DNA of 64,000 nucleotides from Flavobacterium hibernum (lineage in GTDB: Bacteria > Bacteroidota > Bacteroidia > Flavobacteriales > Flavobacteriaceae), in NCBI RefSeq assembly GCF_000832125.1, contig NZ_JPRK01000023.1, forward strand, positions 118,427 to 182,426, given 5' to 3'. The notes beneath the pieces are model-generated. The model was given only the letters and a program-made list of their open reading frames with translations, did not search any database and was not told the DNA's origin. The stretch's first letter is position 1, and each line of letters opens with the position of its first letter. This document shows, piece after piece, positions 25,528 through 34,252 of this stretch. The position numbers and the translations under genes were made by a program.

Positions 25528-26589
25528 ATGAATATTCCCTATAAACCAAAATTGCCCGAAACCAAACAACCAATTATCATTATCGGCGCAAGCGGAATTG
25601 TAAAAGATGCACATTTGCCTGCTTACAAAATGGCTGGTTTTGAAGTTTTTGGTATTACGAACAGAACCATTTCAAAAGCGCACGATCTTGCCAAAGAGTT
25701 TAATATTGCGCATGTTTTTGAAAATGTTGCCGAGGCAGTTAAAAATGCGCCATCAAACGCAGTTTATGATATAACGGTTTTACCTGATCAATATATTGAA
25801 ATTCTGGAACAATTGCCTAATGGGGCTGCGGTTTTGATTCAGAAACCAATGGGAAATGATTTAGCACAAGCCCGAGAAATTGTGGAGGTTTGCGAACGTA
25901 AAAATCTAGTTGCGGCAATTAATTTTCAATTGCGTTTTGCTTCATTTGTAAGTGCTGCACGCTACATAATCGATCAGGGTATTATTGGTGACTTGTATGA
26001 TTTTGAGTTTAAAGTTACTGTAAATACGCCTTGGGAATTGTTTCCGCTTATCAAGGAACATCCTAGATTGGAAATTCTTTTTCACAGCGTTCACTATATC
26101 GATTGCATCAGATCGTTTCTAGGAAACCCAAAAAGCGTAATGGCAAAAACGGCCAAACATCCGCTTAAAAAATTATCTTCTTGTCGTTCTACAATTATTT
26201 TAGATTATGGCGAAGATAAACATGTAGTAATCAATACGAATCATGATCATCATTTTGGACCTAAACATGAAGAAAGTTACATTAAATGGGAAGGTACAAA
26301 AGGCGCAATTAAAGCCAAAATGGGTTTATTGATGAATTATCCACACGGTTTGCCTGACGAATTTGAATATGCTTTGGCGAATGAAAATGGCGCGTACGAA
26401 TGGAAAAAAATAGAACTTGAAGGTTCGTGGTTTCCGGAAGCTTTTATTGGTACAATGTCAAATTTAATGCGTTTTAAAGAAGGTTCTGAGACGCAATTAC
26501 TCGCAAGTGTACAAGACGTTCTAGACACGATGAAAGTCGTTGAAGCCTGTTATATCAGTAATACCAACGGAGGCGTTTTATTAAGTTAA
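25528..26589 (+). CDS. Gfo/Idh/MocA-family oxidoreductase in the CoA-transferase operon
   Basis: A 353-aa NAD(P)-dependent oxidoreductase. The Rossmann loop is IIIGASGIVKDAH, with the family Lys-Pro motif as LIQKPMG and a His-rich centre (NHDHHFGPKHEE) in the substrate domain. It starts 2 bp after the stop of solute-binding-like protein B, so it belongs to the operon. It probably oxidises or reduces a hydroxy-acid or sugar intermediate of this pathway. It is not closely similar to the other Gfo/Idh/MocA protein at 9663-10727. Confidence 0.83.
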   Translation: MNIPYKPKLPETKQPIIIIGASGIVKDAHLPAYKMAGFEVFGITNRTISKAHDLAKEFNIAHVFENVAEAVKNAPSNAVYDITVLPDQYIEILEQLPNGAAVLIQKPMGNDLAQAREIVEVCERKNLVAAINFQLRFASFVSAARYIIDQGIIGDLYDFEFKVTVNTPWELFPLIKEHPRLEILFHSVHYIDCIRSFLGNPKSVMAKTAKHPLKKLSSCRSTIILDYGEDKHVVINTNHDHHFGPKHEESYIKWEGTKGAIKAKMGLLMNYPHGLPDEFEYALANENGAYEWKKIELEGSWFPEAFIGTMSNLMRFKEGSETQLLASVQDVLDTMKVVEACYISNTNGGVLLS

Positions 26590-26694
26590 ATGTTTTATGT
26601 GAGGTGTGAAATGTTATTTAGTAAAAGACCAAAAATAACTTAATAAGTAAGGCCAACTCACATCTAACCATTCACAATTTACAATTAAAAAAAT

Positions 26695-27138
26695 ATGTAT
26701 TTCAAATCAACCTTTTTTGAAGATTACCAAATTGGCGATAAACGCGTCACTTTTGGTCGAACGATTACCGAAACTGACTTTGTGGTTCACGCAGGTCATA
26801 CAGGAGATTTTTTCCCGCATCACATGGATGAGGAATGGTGTAAAACACAACCTTTTGGACAACGTATTGCGCACGGAACTATGGTTTTTAGTATTGGAAT
26901 CGGCTTGACCGCATCCGAAATTAATCCCGAAGCTTTTTCGAAAGGTTACGATCGAATGCGATTTGTAAAACCTGTACATATTGGCGACACTATTCATTCT
27001 GAAATTACCATCTCAGAAAAAGGCGAAGCCAAAAAACCAGATATGGGAACTGTTACTGAACACGTTGAAATTATTAACCAAAGAGGTGAAGTAGTTTTGG
27101 TTTGTGATCATTTATTATTGGTTAAAAAAAATCTTTGA
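26695..27138 (+). CDS. MaoC-family (hot-dog) acyl-CoA hydratase
   Basis: A 147-aa single hot-dog domain. The hydratase-2 motif is HTGDFFPHHMDEEWC followed by RIAHGTM: the catalytic Asp and His are kept, but the usual Asn after the Asp region (GDxNP) is Phe here. Members add water to enoyl-CoA or mesaconyl-CoA type thioesters. With two CoA transferases upstream this points to a CoA-thioester pathway. A 105-bp gap without a terminator separates it from the oxidoreductase gene, so it may still be on the same transcript. Confidence 0.82.
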   Translation: MYFKSTFFEDYQIGDKRVTFGRTITETDFVVHAGHTGDFFPHHMDEEWCKTQPFGQRIAHGTMVFSIGIGLTASEINPEAFSKGYDRMRFVKPVHIGDTIHSEITISEKGEAKKPDMGTVTEHVEIINQRGEVVLVCDHLLLVKKNL

Positions 27139-27146
27139 TTTTTTTT

Positions 27147-27240
27147 AAGGTTCAAAGTGGCAGAGGTTCAAAGGTACAGAGGTTTCCTTCCTTTGAACCT
27201 AAAAAACTTTGCCCCTCTGCGCCTTTGAACCTTTGAAACT
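27147..27240. repeat. Inverted-repeat island before fucP
   Basis: Imperfect inverted arms made of GGTTCAAAG and GCAGAGG words (left about 27147-27174, right about 27192-27236). No ORF. It lies between the hydratase gene and the symporter gene and resembles other intergenic hairpin islands here. Confidence 0.75.
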
Positions 27241-27257
27241 ATTAACAAAAACTAACT

Positions 27258-28559
27258 ATGCAAATAACCAACCAAATTAGCGATCAAAACGAAGTCGCTA
27301 CAGAAAAAGTTCAGGGCAATAAATACCTTTTGCCTTTTATATTAATTACCAGTTTATTTTTCCTTTGGGGAATGGCGCATGGTTTAGACGGAATTTTGAT
27401 TCCGCATTTAAAAAAAGCCTGTCAGCTTAATAACAGACAATCGACCTTAATTGATACAGCGATCTTTTTTGCTTATTTTATAATGGCAATTCCAGCGGGA
27501 ATTATTATTAAAAAAATTGGATATAAAAATAGTATTATAACAGGTTTATTAGTTTTTGCCGCAGGTGCATTTTTGTTCGTACCGGCTGCTAATACTAGAA
27601 CTTATGAGCTTTTTTTACTGGCTTTATTTATTATTGGTTGCGGATTAACGATTTTGGAAACGAGTGCAAATCCGTACGCAGCTATTTTAGGGCCTGCGGA
27701 ATCTTCTTCGAAACGATTGAATTTAGCGGCTTCTTTTAATGGTTTGGCTGTAACATTAGCACCTTTGTTAGGAGGTGTTTTTATACTATCGGGAGTCAAT
27801 CATACTCCAGAACAATTGGCTGCGATGACTGATGCTTCAAGAGCGGCATATTTGCTTGAAGAAGCTTCATCTGTAAAATTGCCTTATATTATTTTAGGAA
27901 CTGTCTTGGTTTTGGTAGCCATTTTATTCTATTTCATGCATTTGCCTTCTATGAAATCTCAACCTACCGAAGCTGAAGTTAAACCTGGATTCTTCTCGGT
28001 TTTAAAATTTAAGCATTTAAGTTGGGCAGTTGTAGCACAATTTTTCTACGTTGGCGCGCAAGTTTGTATTACGAGTTTCTTTATTAGAATTGCACAAAAA
28101 GGTGCGGGTCTTGACGAAAAAACAGCGGCTTATTACCTTACGGCTTATGGCTTCTTGTTTATGGTGGGACGTTTTAGCGGAACTTTCTTTTTGAAGTTTG
28201 TTAAGGATTATGTTTTGCTTTCTATTTATGCTGTTTGCAGTATTTTATTGTGTTTGGTAGCGATTTACGGAACGGGAATTTATGTAATTTATGCTCTTGG
28301 CGGAATCGGATTTTTTATGTCGATTATGTTTCCAACAATCTTTTCTTTAGGATTGGTAGGTTTAAAATCAAATACTGAAACAGGTTCTTCATGGTTGGTT
28401 ATGTCCATTGTTGGTGGTGCAATTCTTCCTTATGGAATGGGAACTTTAATCGATATGAAACACGATGATATTCAGGCGGGATATATCATTCCATTATTGT
28501 GTTTTGTTATTATTCTTTATTTTGGTGTTTTTGGACACAAAGTAAAGACTGTAAAATAA
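27258..28559 (+). CDS. fucP: FucP-type sugar:H+ symporter
   Basis: A 433-aa major-facilitator protein with 12 hydrophobic helices. It belongs to the fucose:H+ symporter (FHS) group: MAHGLDGILIPHLKKA carries an acidic residue in the position of FucP Asp46, and GLTILETSANPYAAILGP carries the Glu equivalent of FucP Glu135. Such proteins take up L-fucose or related sugars with a proton. As the last gene of the plus-strand set divergent from the deoxysugar oxidation genes, it likely supplies their substrate. L-fucose itself is inferred, not shown. Confidence 0.85.
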   Translation: MQITNQISDQNEVATEKVQGNKYLLPFILITSLFFLWGMAHGLDGILIPHLKKACQLNNRQSTLIDTAIFFAYFIMAIPAGIIIKKIGYKNSIITGLLVFAAGAFLFVPAANTRTYELFLLALFIIGCGLTILETSANPYAAILGPAESSSKRLNLAASFNGLAVTLAPLLGGVFILSGVNHTPEQLAAMTDASRAAYLLEEASSVKLPYIILGTVLVLVAILFYFMHLPSMKSQPTEAEVKPGFFSVLKFKHLSWAVVAQFFYVGAQVCITSFFIRIAQKGAGLDEKTAAYYLTAYGFLFMVGRFSGTFFLKFVKDYVLLSIYAVCSILLCLVAIYGTGIYVIYALGGIGFFMSIMFPTIFSLGLVGLKSNTETGSSWLVMSIVGGAILPYGMGTLIDMKHDDIQAGYIIPLLCFVIILYFGVFGHKVKTVK

Positions 28560-28580
28560 TACTCTGATCTAAAAAACATA

Positions 28581-28620
28581 AAAAAGGGTTGAATCAAAAA
28601 TATCTGATTCAACCCTTTTT
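28581..28620. terminator. Terminator after fucP
   Basis: The perfect 15-bp stem AAAAAGGGTTGAATC / GATTCAACCCTTTTT has a 10-nt loop. It can serve the fucP operon and the convergent urea-transporter unit. Confidence 0.92.
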
Positions 28621-28681
28621 TGCTTTTAAATCTTTTTAGAATCTAAATTTATATTATAACTCTTTTAAAACCTCAACATTA

Positions 28682-29560
28682 TTAATTTATGATTTCTCTT
28701 TGATTTAAAAAGAATGTCTTAATACTCTTTTGCAATACTAAAACTATCCAGGTTCCTACAACAAACGGAAATGTTAATGGTATAAAATTGTACGTGTTCA
28801 TAACAAAACTAACTACAAGAGACAAAGCCACGGCAACAAATGTCCATACTCCATCGATCGCTTTATTACCAGCGAAAACAATAGCACACAATACAGCATT
28901 GTAACTAAGCAGACCAGACATAATACTATCTGTAGGTGCATGATATAAACCTGCCAAAATACCTGCAATTAACGCTGCAACTAATCCGTAAAGCGCACGA
29001 ATGGGTGAACTTACAAATACTCCAATAAAAAAGGCTGCACCTGCAAAAGTACTCCCCTGAAAGATAACCTGACCGTAACCTCTAAGAGCAAATGCAAAAT
29101 CCTGCGATAAGACTGCATCACTCTTCAAATATTCTGATGCCGAAACTCCAATATTATTATTTAGTATGTAGATTAAAATCCAAGTGACTAGAATAAAAGG
29201 AAATGTAAATACGGGTATTTTTTTTACGCTAAACCAATGTTGTACAACTGCTGCCAATACTGAACCTATTATTACAGCTAACCAAACAAATAGATTAGAT
29301 TCAAAATAAAACAAAAGCGCAACTCCTACCAAAGCGGGACTAAAACCATAAATACCTTGTGCGGTTTCGGTTTCATTAAAGCCTAAAAGTTTTGCGGTAA
29401 TGGTACCAATAAAAACTGCCAGAAGTGCAGCAAAACCCATATGGAGTGATCCGTAAAAAATTCCGACGAAAAACAACAAACCGGTATAAGCGCTTTCCTG
29501 AAGCATAATTTGTCCTACACCTTTTAATAGTGTGATACTGAATGACAATTGTTTTTCCAA
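28682..29560 (-). CDS. Urea-transporter family membrane protein
   Basis: A 292-aa integral membrane protein of about ten helices in two similar halves. The duplicated urea-transporter motifs appear as GIYGFSPALVGVALLF in the first half and GLLSYNAVLCAIVFAGNKA in the second. Members are urea channels. The protein is slightly shorter than typical bacterial ones. It is the last gene after an MFS carrier (3 bp apart) and a pyruvate-oxidase-like gene; no urease genes are in the window, so the substrate may differ. Confidence 0.8.
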   Translation of the reverse strand: MEKQLSFSITLLKGVGQIMLQESAYTGLLFFVGIFYGSLHMGFAALLAVFIGTITAKLLGFNETETAQGIYGFSPALVGVALLFYFESNLFVWLAVIIGSVLAAVVQHWFSVKKIPVFTFPFILVTWILIYILNNNIGVSASEYLKSDAVLSQDFAFALRGYGQVIFQGSTFAGAAFFIGVFVSSPIRALYGLVAALIAGILAGLYHAPTDSIMSGLLSYNAVLCAIVFAGNKAIDGVWTFVAVALSLVVSFVMNTYNFIPLTFPFVVGTWIVLVLQKSIKTFFLNQREIIN

Positions 29561-29563
29561 TTT

Positions 29564-30865
29564 TTACTCCTTGATTAAATTTCCAGTTGTTCCTTTGGCT
29601 GTTAGTTCATCACTATTATTTACTTTTCCCTCACCAGTTTCTTTTAATATAAAACTAACTAAAATAGCTATAGCAATTCCGATAATCCAAAATGTACCTG
29701 CTTGTTGAAAGTGTAGTGCTTTATCCGTATTATCTGCCAAGGTTTTTCCAAATAAATGACTGAAAATTGGACTCAAAATAGTGGTAACTCCAAAAGTTAT
29801 AAAATTTATAGCTCCGGTGGCACTACCTTTTACATTATCGGGATTTGCTTCTTTGATAATAGAATACGGAATCATTGCTGCTCCTGATCCAACTCCTAAT
29901 AAAAACATACTAATTTTGGTTGGAAGTAATTCTGGAAAGTATAGCAATTGAACTAGGCTTAAAATCATGAATAATGCTCCGAACATTAATACTGGTTTTC
30001 GTTTTCTGATTTTATCTGTTATATAACCTAACAACGGACAACCAAATACCCAACCAAAAGCTACCATTGCACTCGAAATTGTTGCGGTATGAAAATCTAG
30101 AGCGCGATCTTTCTGAAAAAAATCGACTGCCCATGTCATTGCAAATATTGTAGTTGGTGCAAATAATAATCCCGAAATTATACCGCACAACCATGATTGC
30201 GGATTACTAAAAACAATTTTATAAGGACTTAGCAGACTTTGCTTTTTAGGAGTTACTGCTTCAATTTTTTCAGTTCTATTTGCAGGAGTTACAAAATAAA
30301 GTCCAAAGGCAACTATTATTGTGAAGACTCCAATCCACAACCAAAAAACGGTATTATCTATTCCTTTTTCGATCAATGGCCCTACAACAAATTGTCCTGC
30401 TGACCCGCCAAGCATTCCAAGACATTGGGTAAATCCTATTGCGGTCGCCAATGATTTTGCCGAAAATCCTTTACTGGCCAAATACACACAACCCGGAAAT
30501 GCAAACGCACATCCCGCGCCTTGAAACAATCGCCCTGTAGTTCCGGCAACCTGACTTGAAATTAAAAATAGTAAACAACCTATTCCTAAAATAAGTGCCC
30601 CGGCAAAAAGTGAATATTTAGCACCAAATCTATCCAAGGCGATTCCGGCAATTAAACTACAGGTTGAATAGGTATAATAATAGGTGCCAATTATAGACAC
30701 TAATCCTACCTCAGTTACAGAAAAACTATGCGAAAGTTCTGGAATCATTACTGCTGGCGCAGAACGTATTACATAATCTAAAAAATAAAACACTAAACCA
30801 AAACTCCAAGCAATGATATAATACTTGGTATACGACTTATTATCATTTGTATCCATCAAATCCAT
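29564..30865 (-). CDS. MFS transporter
   Basis: A 433-aa major-facilitator carrier with 12 predicted helices, an early DYVIRSAPAVMIPEL stretch and the MFS loop motif DRFGAKYSL between helices 2 and 3. The pattern resembles organic-anion or hexuronate/glycerol-phosphate-type members, but a substrate cannot be assigned. It begins 19 bp after the pyruvate-oxidase-like gene, suggesting that it may import the acid handled by that enzyme. Confidence 0.82.
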   Translation of the reverse strand: MDLMDTNDNKSYTKYYIIAWSFGLVFYFLDYVIRSAPAVMIPELSHSFSVTEVGLVSIIGTYYYTYSTCSLIAGIALDRFGAKYSLFAGALILGIGCLLFLISSQVAGTTGRLFQGAGCAFAFPGCVYLASKGFSAKSLATAIGFTQCLGMLGGSAGQFVVGPLIEKGIDNTVFWLWIGVFTIIVAFGLYFVTPANRTEKIEAVTPKKQSLLSPYKIVFSNPQSWLCGIISGLLFAPTTIFAMTWAVDFFQKDRALDFHTATISSAMVAFGWVFGCPLLGYITDKIRKRKPVLMFGALFMILSLVQLLYFPELLPTKISMFLLGVGSGAAMIPYSIIKEANPDNVKGSATGAINFITFGVTTILSPIFSHLFGKTLADNTDKALHFQQAGTFWIIGIAIAILVSFILKETGEGKVNNSDELTAKGTTGNLIKE

Positions 30866-30884
30866 TTTTTATTAAAGTACAAAT

Positions 30885-32621
30885 TTATAAACCTTCTTTT
30901 AGATGTTTGTAATTAGACTTAATTGTTTCGAAAACTTCGTCCATTTTTCCTCCAAGCATTAATTTGGTCATCGATTTTGCCATACCCGAAATTTGCGCCC
31001 AATCTACTTTTGGAGGCATTGCCAGTGCATTTGGGTTCGTAAAGACATTTAGTAAAACTGGGCCGTTAAATAAAAATGCTTTTTCGATGGCATCAACAAC
31101 TTCTTCGGGTTTATGAACGTTTATACCTTGAAATCCCATTGCCTGAGCAATTAAACCAAAGTCCGGGTTTACCATATTGGTTTCATTATCGGGTAAACCG
31201 TTAACTTCCATTTCGAGCTTGACCATTCCTAAAGCGCGATTATTAAAAACAATAATTTTAATGGGTAAATTGTATTGATGAATGGTTGCCAAATCGCCCA
31301 AAAGCATTGATATTCCGCCATCACCACACATTGCAATAACTTGTTTTTCCGGATGTGATAAAGCTGCACCAATGGCCATAGGCATTGCGTTTGCCATTGA
31401 ACCATGATTAAATGAACCTAACATTTTTCGTTCTCCAGTACCTTTAATAAAACGGGCTCCCCAAACGCAAGTCATTCCTGTATCTACCGTAAAAATGGCA
31501 TCTTTATTGGCTAATTTATCGATAATATGAGCAAGGTATTCTGGCTGAATGGTATCTTCTCCTCCATTATCATCAATGTAAATGTTCATGTTTTCTTTTA
31601 CACTGCTGTAGAACTTAAGTTGTGCTTGTAAAAAACTATCATCTTCTTTTACATTTAATAATGGCAATAAAGCCTCTATGGTATGTCCAACGTCTCCACA
31701 TAAACCAAGATGAAGGTTAGCTCTTCGTCCTAAACGTTCTGTACTTGTGTCTATTTGAATGATTTTATTGTTTGTGGGCATGAATTTGTCGTACGGAAAA
31801 TCAGTTCCTAATAACAATACTAAATGCGATTCGTGCATGCTATGATATGCCGATGGCTGACCAAGCAAACCTGTCATTCCAATTTCGTTAGGATTATTGG
31901 GCTGAATGCTCATTTTTCCTCGAAAAGAATATCCTACAGGAGCTTTTATGTGTTGCGATAATTGCACGACCTGATCGTGTGCTTTATCAGATCCAATTCC
32001 GCAGAACAAAGTTATTTTTGTACTCTCGTTTATAACATTTGCTAATTGTTGCAATTCAAAATCTGAAGGTCTGATTACTGGATTGCATTTAAAAAATTGG
32101 GTAGATATATTGCTTTCAACGGCTTTTAATTGAGAAACATCGCCCGGTAAACCAATAACTGCTACACCTTTTTTGCCCAATGCGTGTTGTATTGCTGTTT
32201 GTATAATTCGTGGCGCCTGCTCTGCGGTCATAATCATTTGATTGTAACAACTGCAATCATCAAAAAGTCGAATGGTGTTGGTTTCCTGAAAATAATCCAT
32301 TCCCATTTCGTCTGTATTAATTGTCGAGGCTATGGCTAATAATGGTACATGAGAACGATGCGCATCATACAAACCGTTGATTAAATGTACGTGTCCAGGA
32401 CCACAACTTCCGGCGCAAACTGCAAATCCGTCAAGTTCTGCCTCTGCTGCAGCTGCATACGCTCCTACTTCTTCATGACGTACATGAATCCATTTTATTT
32501 TGCCATTTCTGCGTATTGCATCATTAAAATGATTTAAACTATCTCCGGTAACTGCATACACGCGTTTTACTCCGGCTTCTACTAACATATCAACTAATTG
32601 TTCTGCTACTATCTTACTCAT
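30885..32621 (-). CDS. poxB: Pyruvate dehydrogenase (quinone)-like ThDP enzyme
   Basis: A 578-aa thiamine-diphosphate enzyme with the three-domain order of pyruvate oxidase/PoxB: N-terminal PYR domain with the catalytic Glu in VRHEEVGAYAAAAEA (about 50), central FAD-type domain (GSDKAHDQVVQ, GTDFPYDKFMP), and C-terminal PP domain with MCGDGGISMLLGDL plus the NN of the ThDP motif. E. coli PoxB is 572 aa and decarboxylates pyruvate to acetate, passing electrons to quinone at the membrane. The C-terminal tail is long enough for the membrane-binding segment. It heads a unit with an MFS carrier and a urea-transporter homologue. Related ThDP enzymes such as acetolactate synthase are less likely. 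Confidence 0.83.
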   Translation of the reverse strand: MSKIVAEQLVDMLVEAGVKRVYAVTGDSLNHFNDAIRRNGKIKWIHVRHEEVGAYAAAAEAELDGFAVCAGSCGPGHVHLINGLYDAHRSHVPLLAIASTINTDEMGMDYFQETNTIRLFDDCSCYNQMIMTAEQAPRIIQTAIQHALGKKGVAVIGLPGDVSQLKAVESNISTQFFKCNPVIRPSDFELQQLANVINESTKITLFCGIGSDKAHDQVVQLSQHIKAPVGYSFRGKMSIQPNNPNEIGMTGLLGQPSAYHSMHESHLVLLLGTDFPYDKFMPTNNKIIQIDTSTERLGRRANLHLGLCGDVGHTIEALLPLLNVKEDDSFLQAQLKFYSSVKENMNIYIDDNGGEDTIQPEYLAHIIDKLANKDAIFTVDTGMTCVWGARFIKGTGERKMLGSFNHGSMANAMPMAIGAALSHPEKQVIAMCGDGGISMLLGDLATIHQYNLPIKIIVFNNRALGMVKLEMEVNGLPDNETNMVNPDFGLIAQAMGFQGINVHKPEEVVDAIEKAFLFNGPVLLNVFTNPNALAMPPKVDWAQISGMAKSMTKLMLGGKMDEVFETIKSNYKHLKEGL

Positions 32622-32755
32622 GAAATCTTTTTTTAGAATTAATACTTTTAGTGGTATTTATGGGTTTTGAATTCTTTATCGTATTGGATTTTAAAATTTG
32701 AGTACACAAGTTTCTAAAAGCTTAAAAGAAGTGTGCTTTTAATTAAAACAGAAAA

Positions 32756-33064
32756 CTATAAAATTGATTTTTGCTCCAACTTATTTTCTATTTCCTGAGA
32801 ATTACTTTTGGACAATATCTCTCGATCTGTTACCAACAAACCTTTGGTACCATCCCTTTCACAAAAAACGCCATAGATTATAGCTTTAAACTTTGGATCA
32901 GGATCATCAAAATGATACATCTGTTGCACTTGAAATTCATTCAAATTGATTTTGTCTTTACTATTTCTAACTTTTAAACAATCCTTTTTTAGAACAAAAT
33001 TTTTGTTGTATCCTTGACAAATCAAACCTTCTAAAGCTTCTGTTAAGTTATTATATGGATTCAT
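32756..33064 (-). CDS. Small conserved protein of unknown function
   Basis: A 102-aa soluble protein (opening MNPYNNLTEALEGLICQGYN). It resembles a small Bacteroidota family that databases often label phosphoribosylpyrophosphate synthetase, but it is far too short and lacks the PRPP-binding motif, so that label should not be transferred. No signal peptide or membrane segment. Stands alone. Confidence 0.6.
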   Translation of the reverse strand: MNPYNNLTEALEGLICQGYNKNFVLKKDCLKVRNSKDKINLNEFQVQQMYHFDDPDPKFKAIIYGVFCERDGTKGLLVTDREILSKSNSQEIENKLEQKSIL

Positions 33065-33220
33065 TTTGAGATTGTTTTTTAGTTTAATGAAACATAGAAA
33101 AATTTATGTATTGAATTTTATTTTGCAGTATTCTAAGTTAATCAATTATTTTCATTCCCTTTTCTCTAGCGTCTTTTTTAACTTTTTAATAATTTTAAAA
33201 TCAATATAAATCATAAAAAA

Positions 33221-33242
33221 AAGCCTTCATAAATGAGGCTTT
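33221..33242 (-). terminator. Terminator of the secreted His/Lys-rich protein gene
   Basis: The stem AAGCCT / AGGCTT with imperfect extension is followed on the minus strand by an 8-T run, 23 bp past the stop at 33265. Confidence 0.7.
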
Positions 33243-33264
33243 CCTTAACTTGTTAAATTTTTAA

Positions 33265-33762
33265 TTAATGACGATCGTCGCGAGAATGCTTTTGATCTTT
33301 ATTAGAATTTCCTTTTGAGTGCTTGTTATCATTTTTTGAATACTCTTTATTCGGTTTTTGTCTATTATCAGATTTATTATTTTTCTCTGGTTTGTTTCCT
33401 CTATTTTTTTGAGGTTTTCCGTGATATCCTTTTGGATAATTAGCTCTGTGTTTGTTATGATATGTATAAGGTGCATCTCCTTTATAATCATTTAAAACTA
33501 CTTTATAACCTCCGTACAAATCATATTGTCTGTATCTTTCCGGAAGTCTGTTTTGACGCATCCATTTGCCGTTGTTATCATAAATGTACTGGCTTTTAGC
33601 AACGTCATAATATATATCGATATCTGGTAAATAATAATATCTGCTATCATCATTTCCTTGTGGTCCCCAATTTGGAGGAGTTCCAATGTTTACATTTATC
33701 GAAACTTGTGCGTGAGCAAAAACACTCATCAAGAGTATTAGTGCAATTCCTATTTTTTTCAT
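33265..33762 (-). CDS. Secreted Lys/Asn/His-rich protein
   Basis: A 165-aa protein with a signal peptide cleaved near AHAQ (about residue 19). Residues 20-105 form a Tyr-rich compact part (RYYYLPDIDIYYDV, GGYKVVLNDYKGD); from about 110 onward it is a low-complexity, strongly basic tail of Lys, Asn, His and Gly. Similar architecture is seen in uncharacterised periplasmic proteins of flavobacteria. The basic tail may bind nucleic acid, polyphosphate or acidic polysaccharide, but this is a guess. Monocistronic by position. Confidence 0.65.
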   Translation of the reverse strand: MKKIGIALILLMSVFAHAQVSINVNIGTPPNWGPQGNDDSRYYYLPDIDIYYDVAKSQYIYDNNGKWMRQNRLPERYRQYDLYGGYKVVLNDYKGDAPYTYHNKHRANYPKGYHGKPQKNRGNKPEKNNKSDNRQKPNKEYSKNDNKHSKGNSNKDQKHSRDDRH

Positions 33763-33901
33763 TTTTAGTGGTATTAAGTATTAATATTATTTTAATACTA
33801 AGCGAAAGTAGTGCCAATAATCTGGCTTATCATACGCAATATACAGAACGACTACCATAATCGACGAATACGCCTTTTAACCCGACATAAACTTATTTAA
33901 T

Positions 33902-33957
33902 AAAAAAACGCCTCAAATATTTGAGGCGCTTTTTGTCCTTAACAATTTTAATTTACC
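33902..33957. repeat. Terminator-plus-tail direct repeat, copy A
   Basis: Hairpin CGCCTCAAATATTTGAGGCG preceded by A7 and followed by AACAATTTTAATTTACC. 52 of 56 positions equal 38496-38551 in the same orientation. It works as a terminator for the minus-strand type VI cassette and also marks the cassette's left border. Confidence 0.85.
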
Positions 33958-34034
33958 TGAGATTATTTTTCGTTTAAAAATGGCATTAACCTTACTATTT
34001 ATCAAAAAATGCATTAATAAGTTTTTGATTTTGT

Positions 34035-34196
34035 ATTTGGTGTAATGTAACCGCTTTTTTTCTTTCCTGCTGGTCAAAGTTCCTATTACAATTGGCAACT
34101 CGGCATTGTCGCCATGAAAGTCTACAAAAATAATATCGCCTATTTCAGGAATTATATGAGCACCTCTTTCATCGCCTCCGTAGTTTTGTAATAAGG
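34035..34196 (-). pseudogene. vgrG fragment, frameshifted
   Basis: On the minus strand it reads YGGDERGAHIIPEIGD and continues with VDFHGDNAELPIVIGTLTS, almost identical to the intact VgrG (YGGDARGAHIIPEIGD). It corresponds to 36430-36589. One extra T in a T-run near 34055 shifts the frame, and flanking sequence no longer matches vgrG, so this is a remnant of about 50 codons. It lies downstream of the effector/lipoprotein pair. The rest of the gap 33958-34252 has no gene. Confidence 0.88.
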
Positions 34197-34252
34197 GTCA
34201 TCCAGAATAGTATCCTTTATTTTATCTAATCCTTAAGATGATTCTTCATTAT

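Noticed and set aside
32756..33064. Phosphoribosylpyrophosphate synthetase label for the 102-aa protein
   Set aside because: Too short and without the PRPP-binding motif; the database name for this small family appears to be an annotation artefact.
33261..33491. A 76-codon minus-strand frame overlapping the secreted basic protein
   Set aside because: It is a shadow of the Lys/Asn/His-rich coding sequence in another frame; the 165-aa frame has a proper signal peptide.
33913..34098. A 61-codon frame containing PIVIGTLTS as an independent gene
   Set aside because: Its N-terminal part is the shifted vgrG fragment and the remainder matches nothing; best explained as pseudogene sequence.
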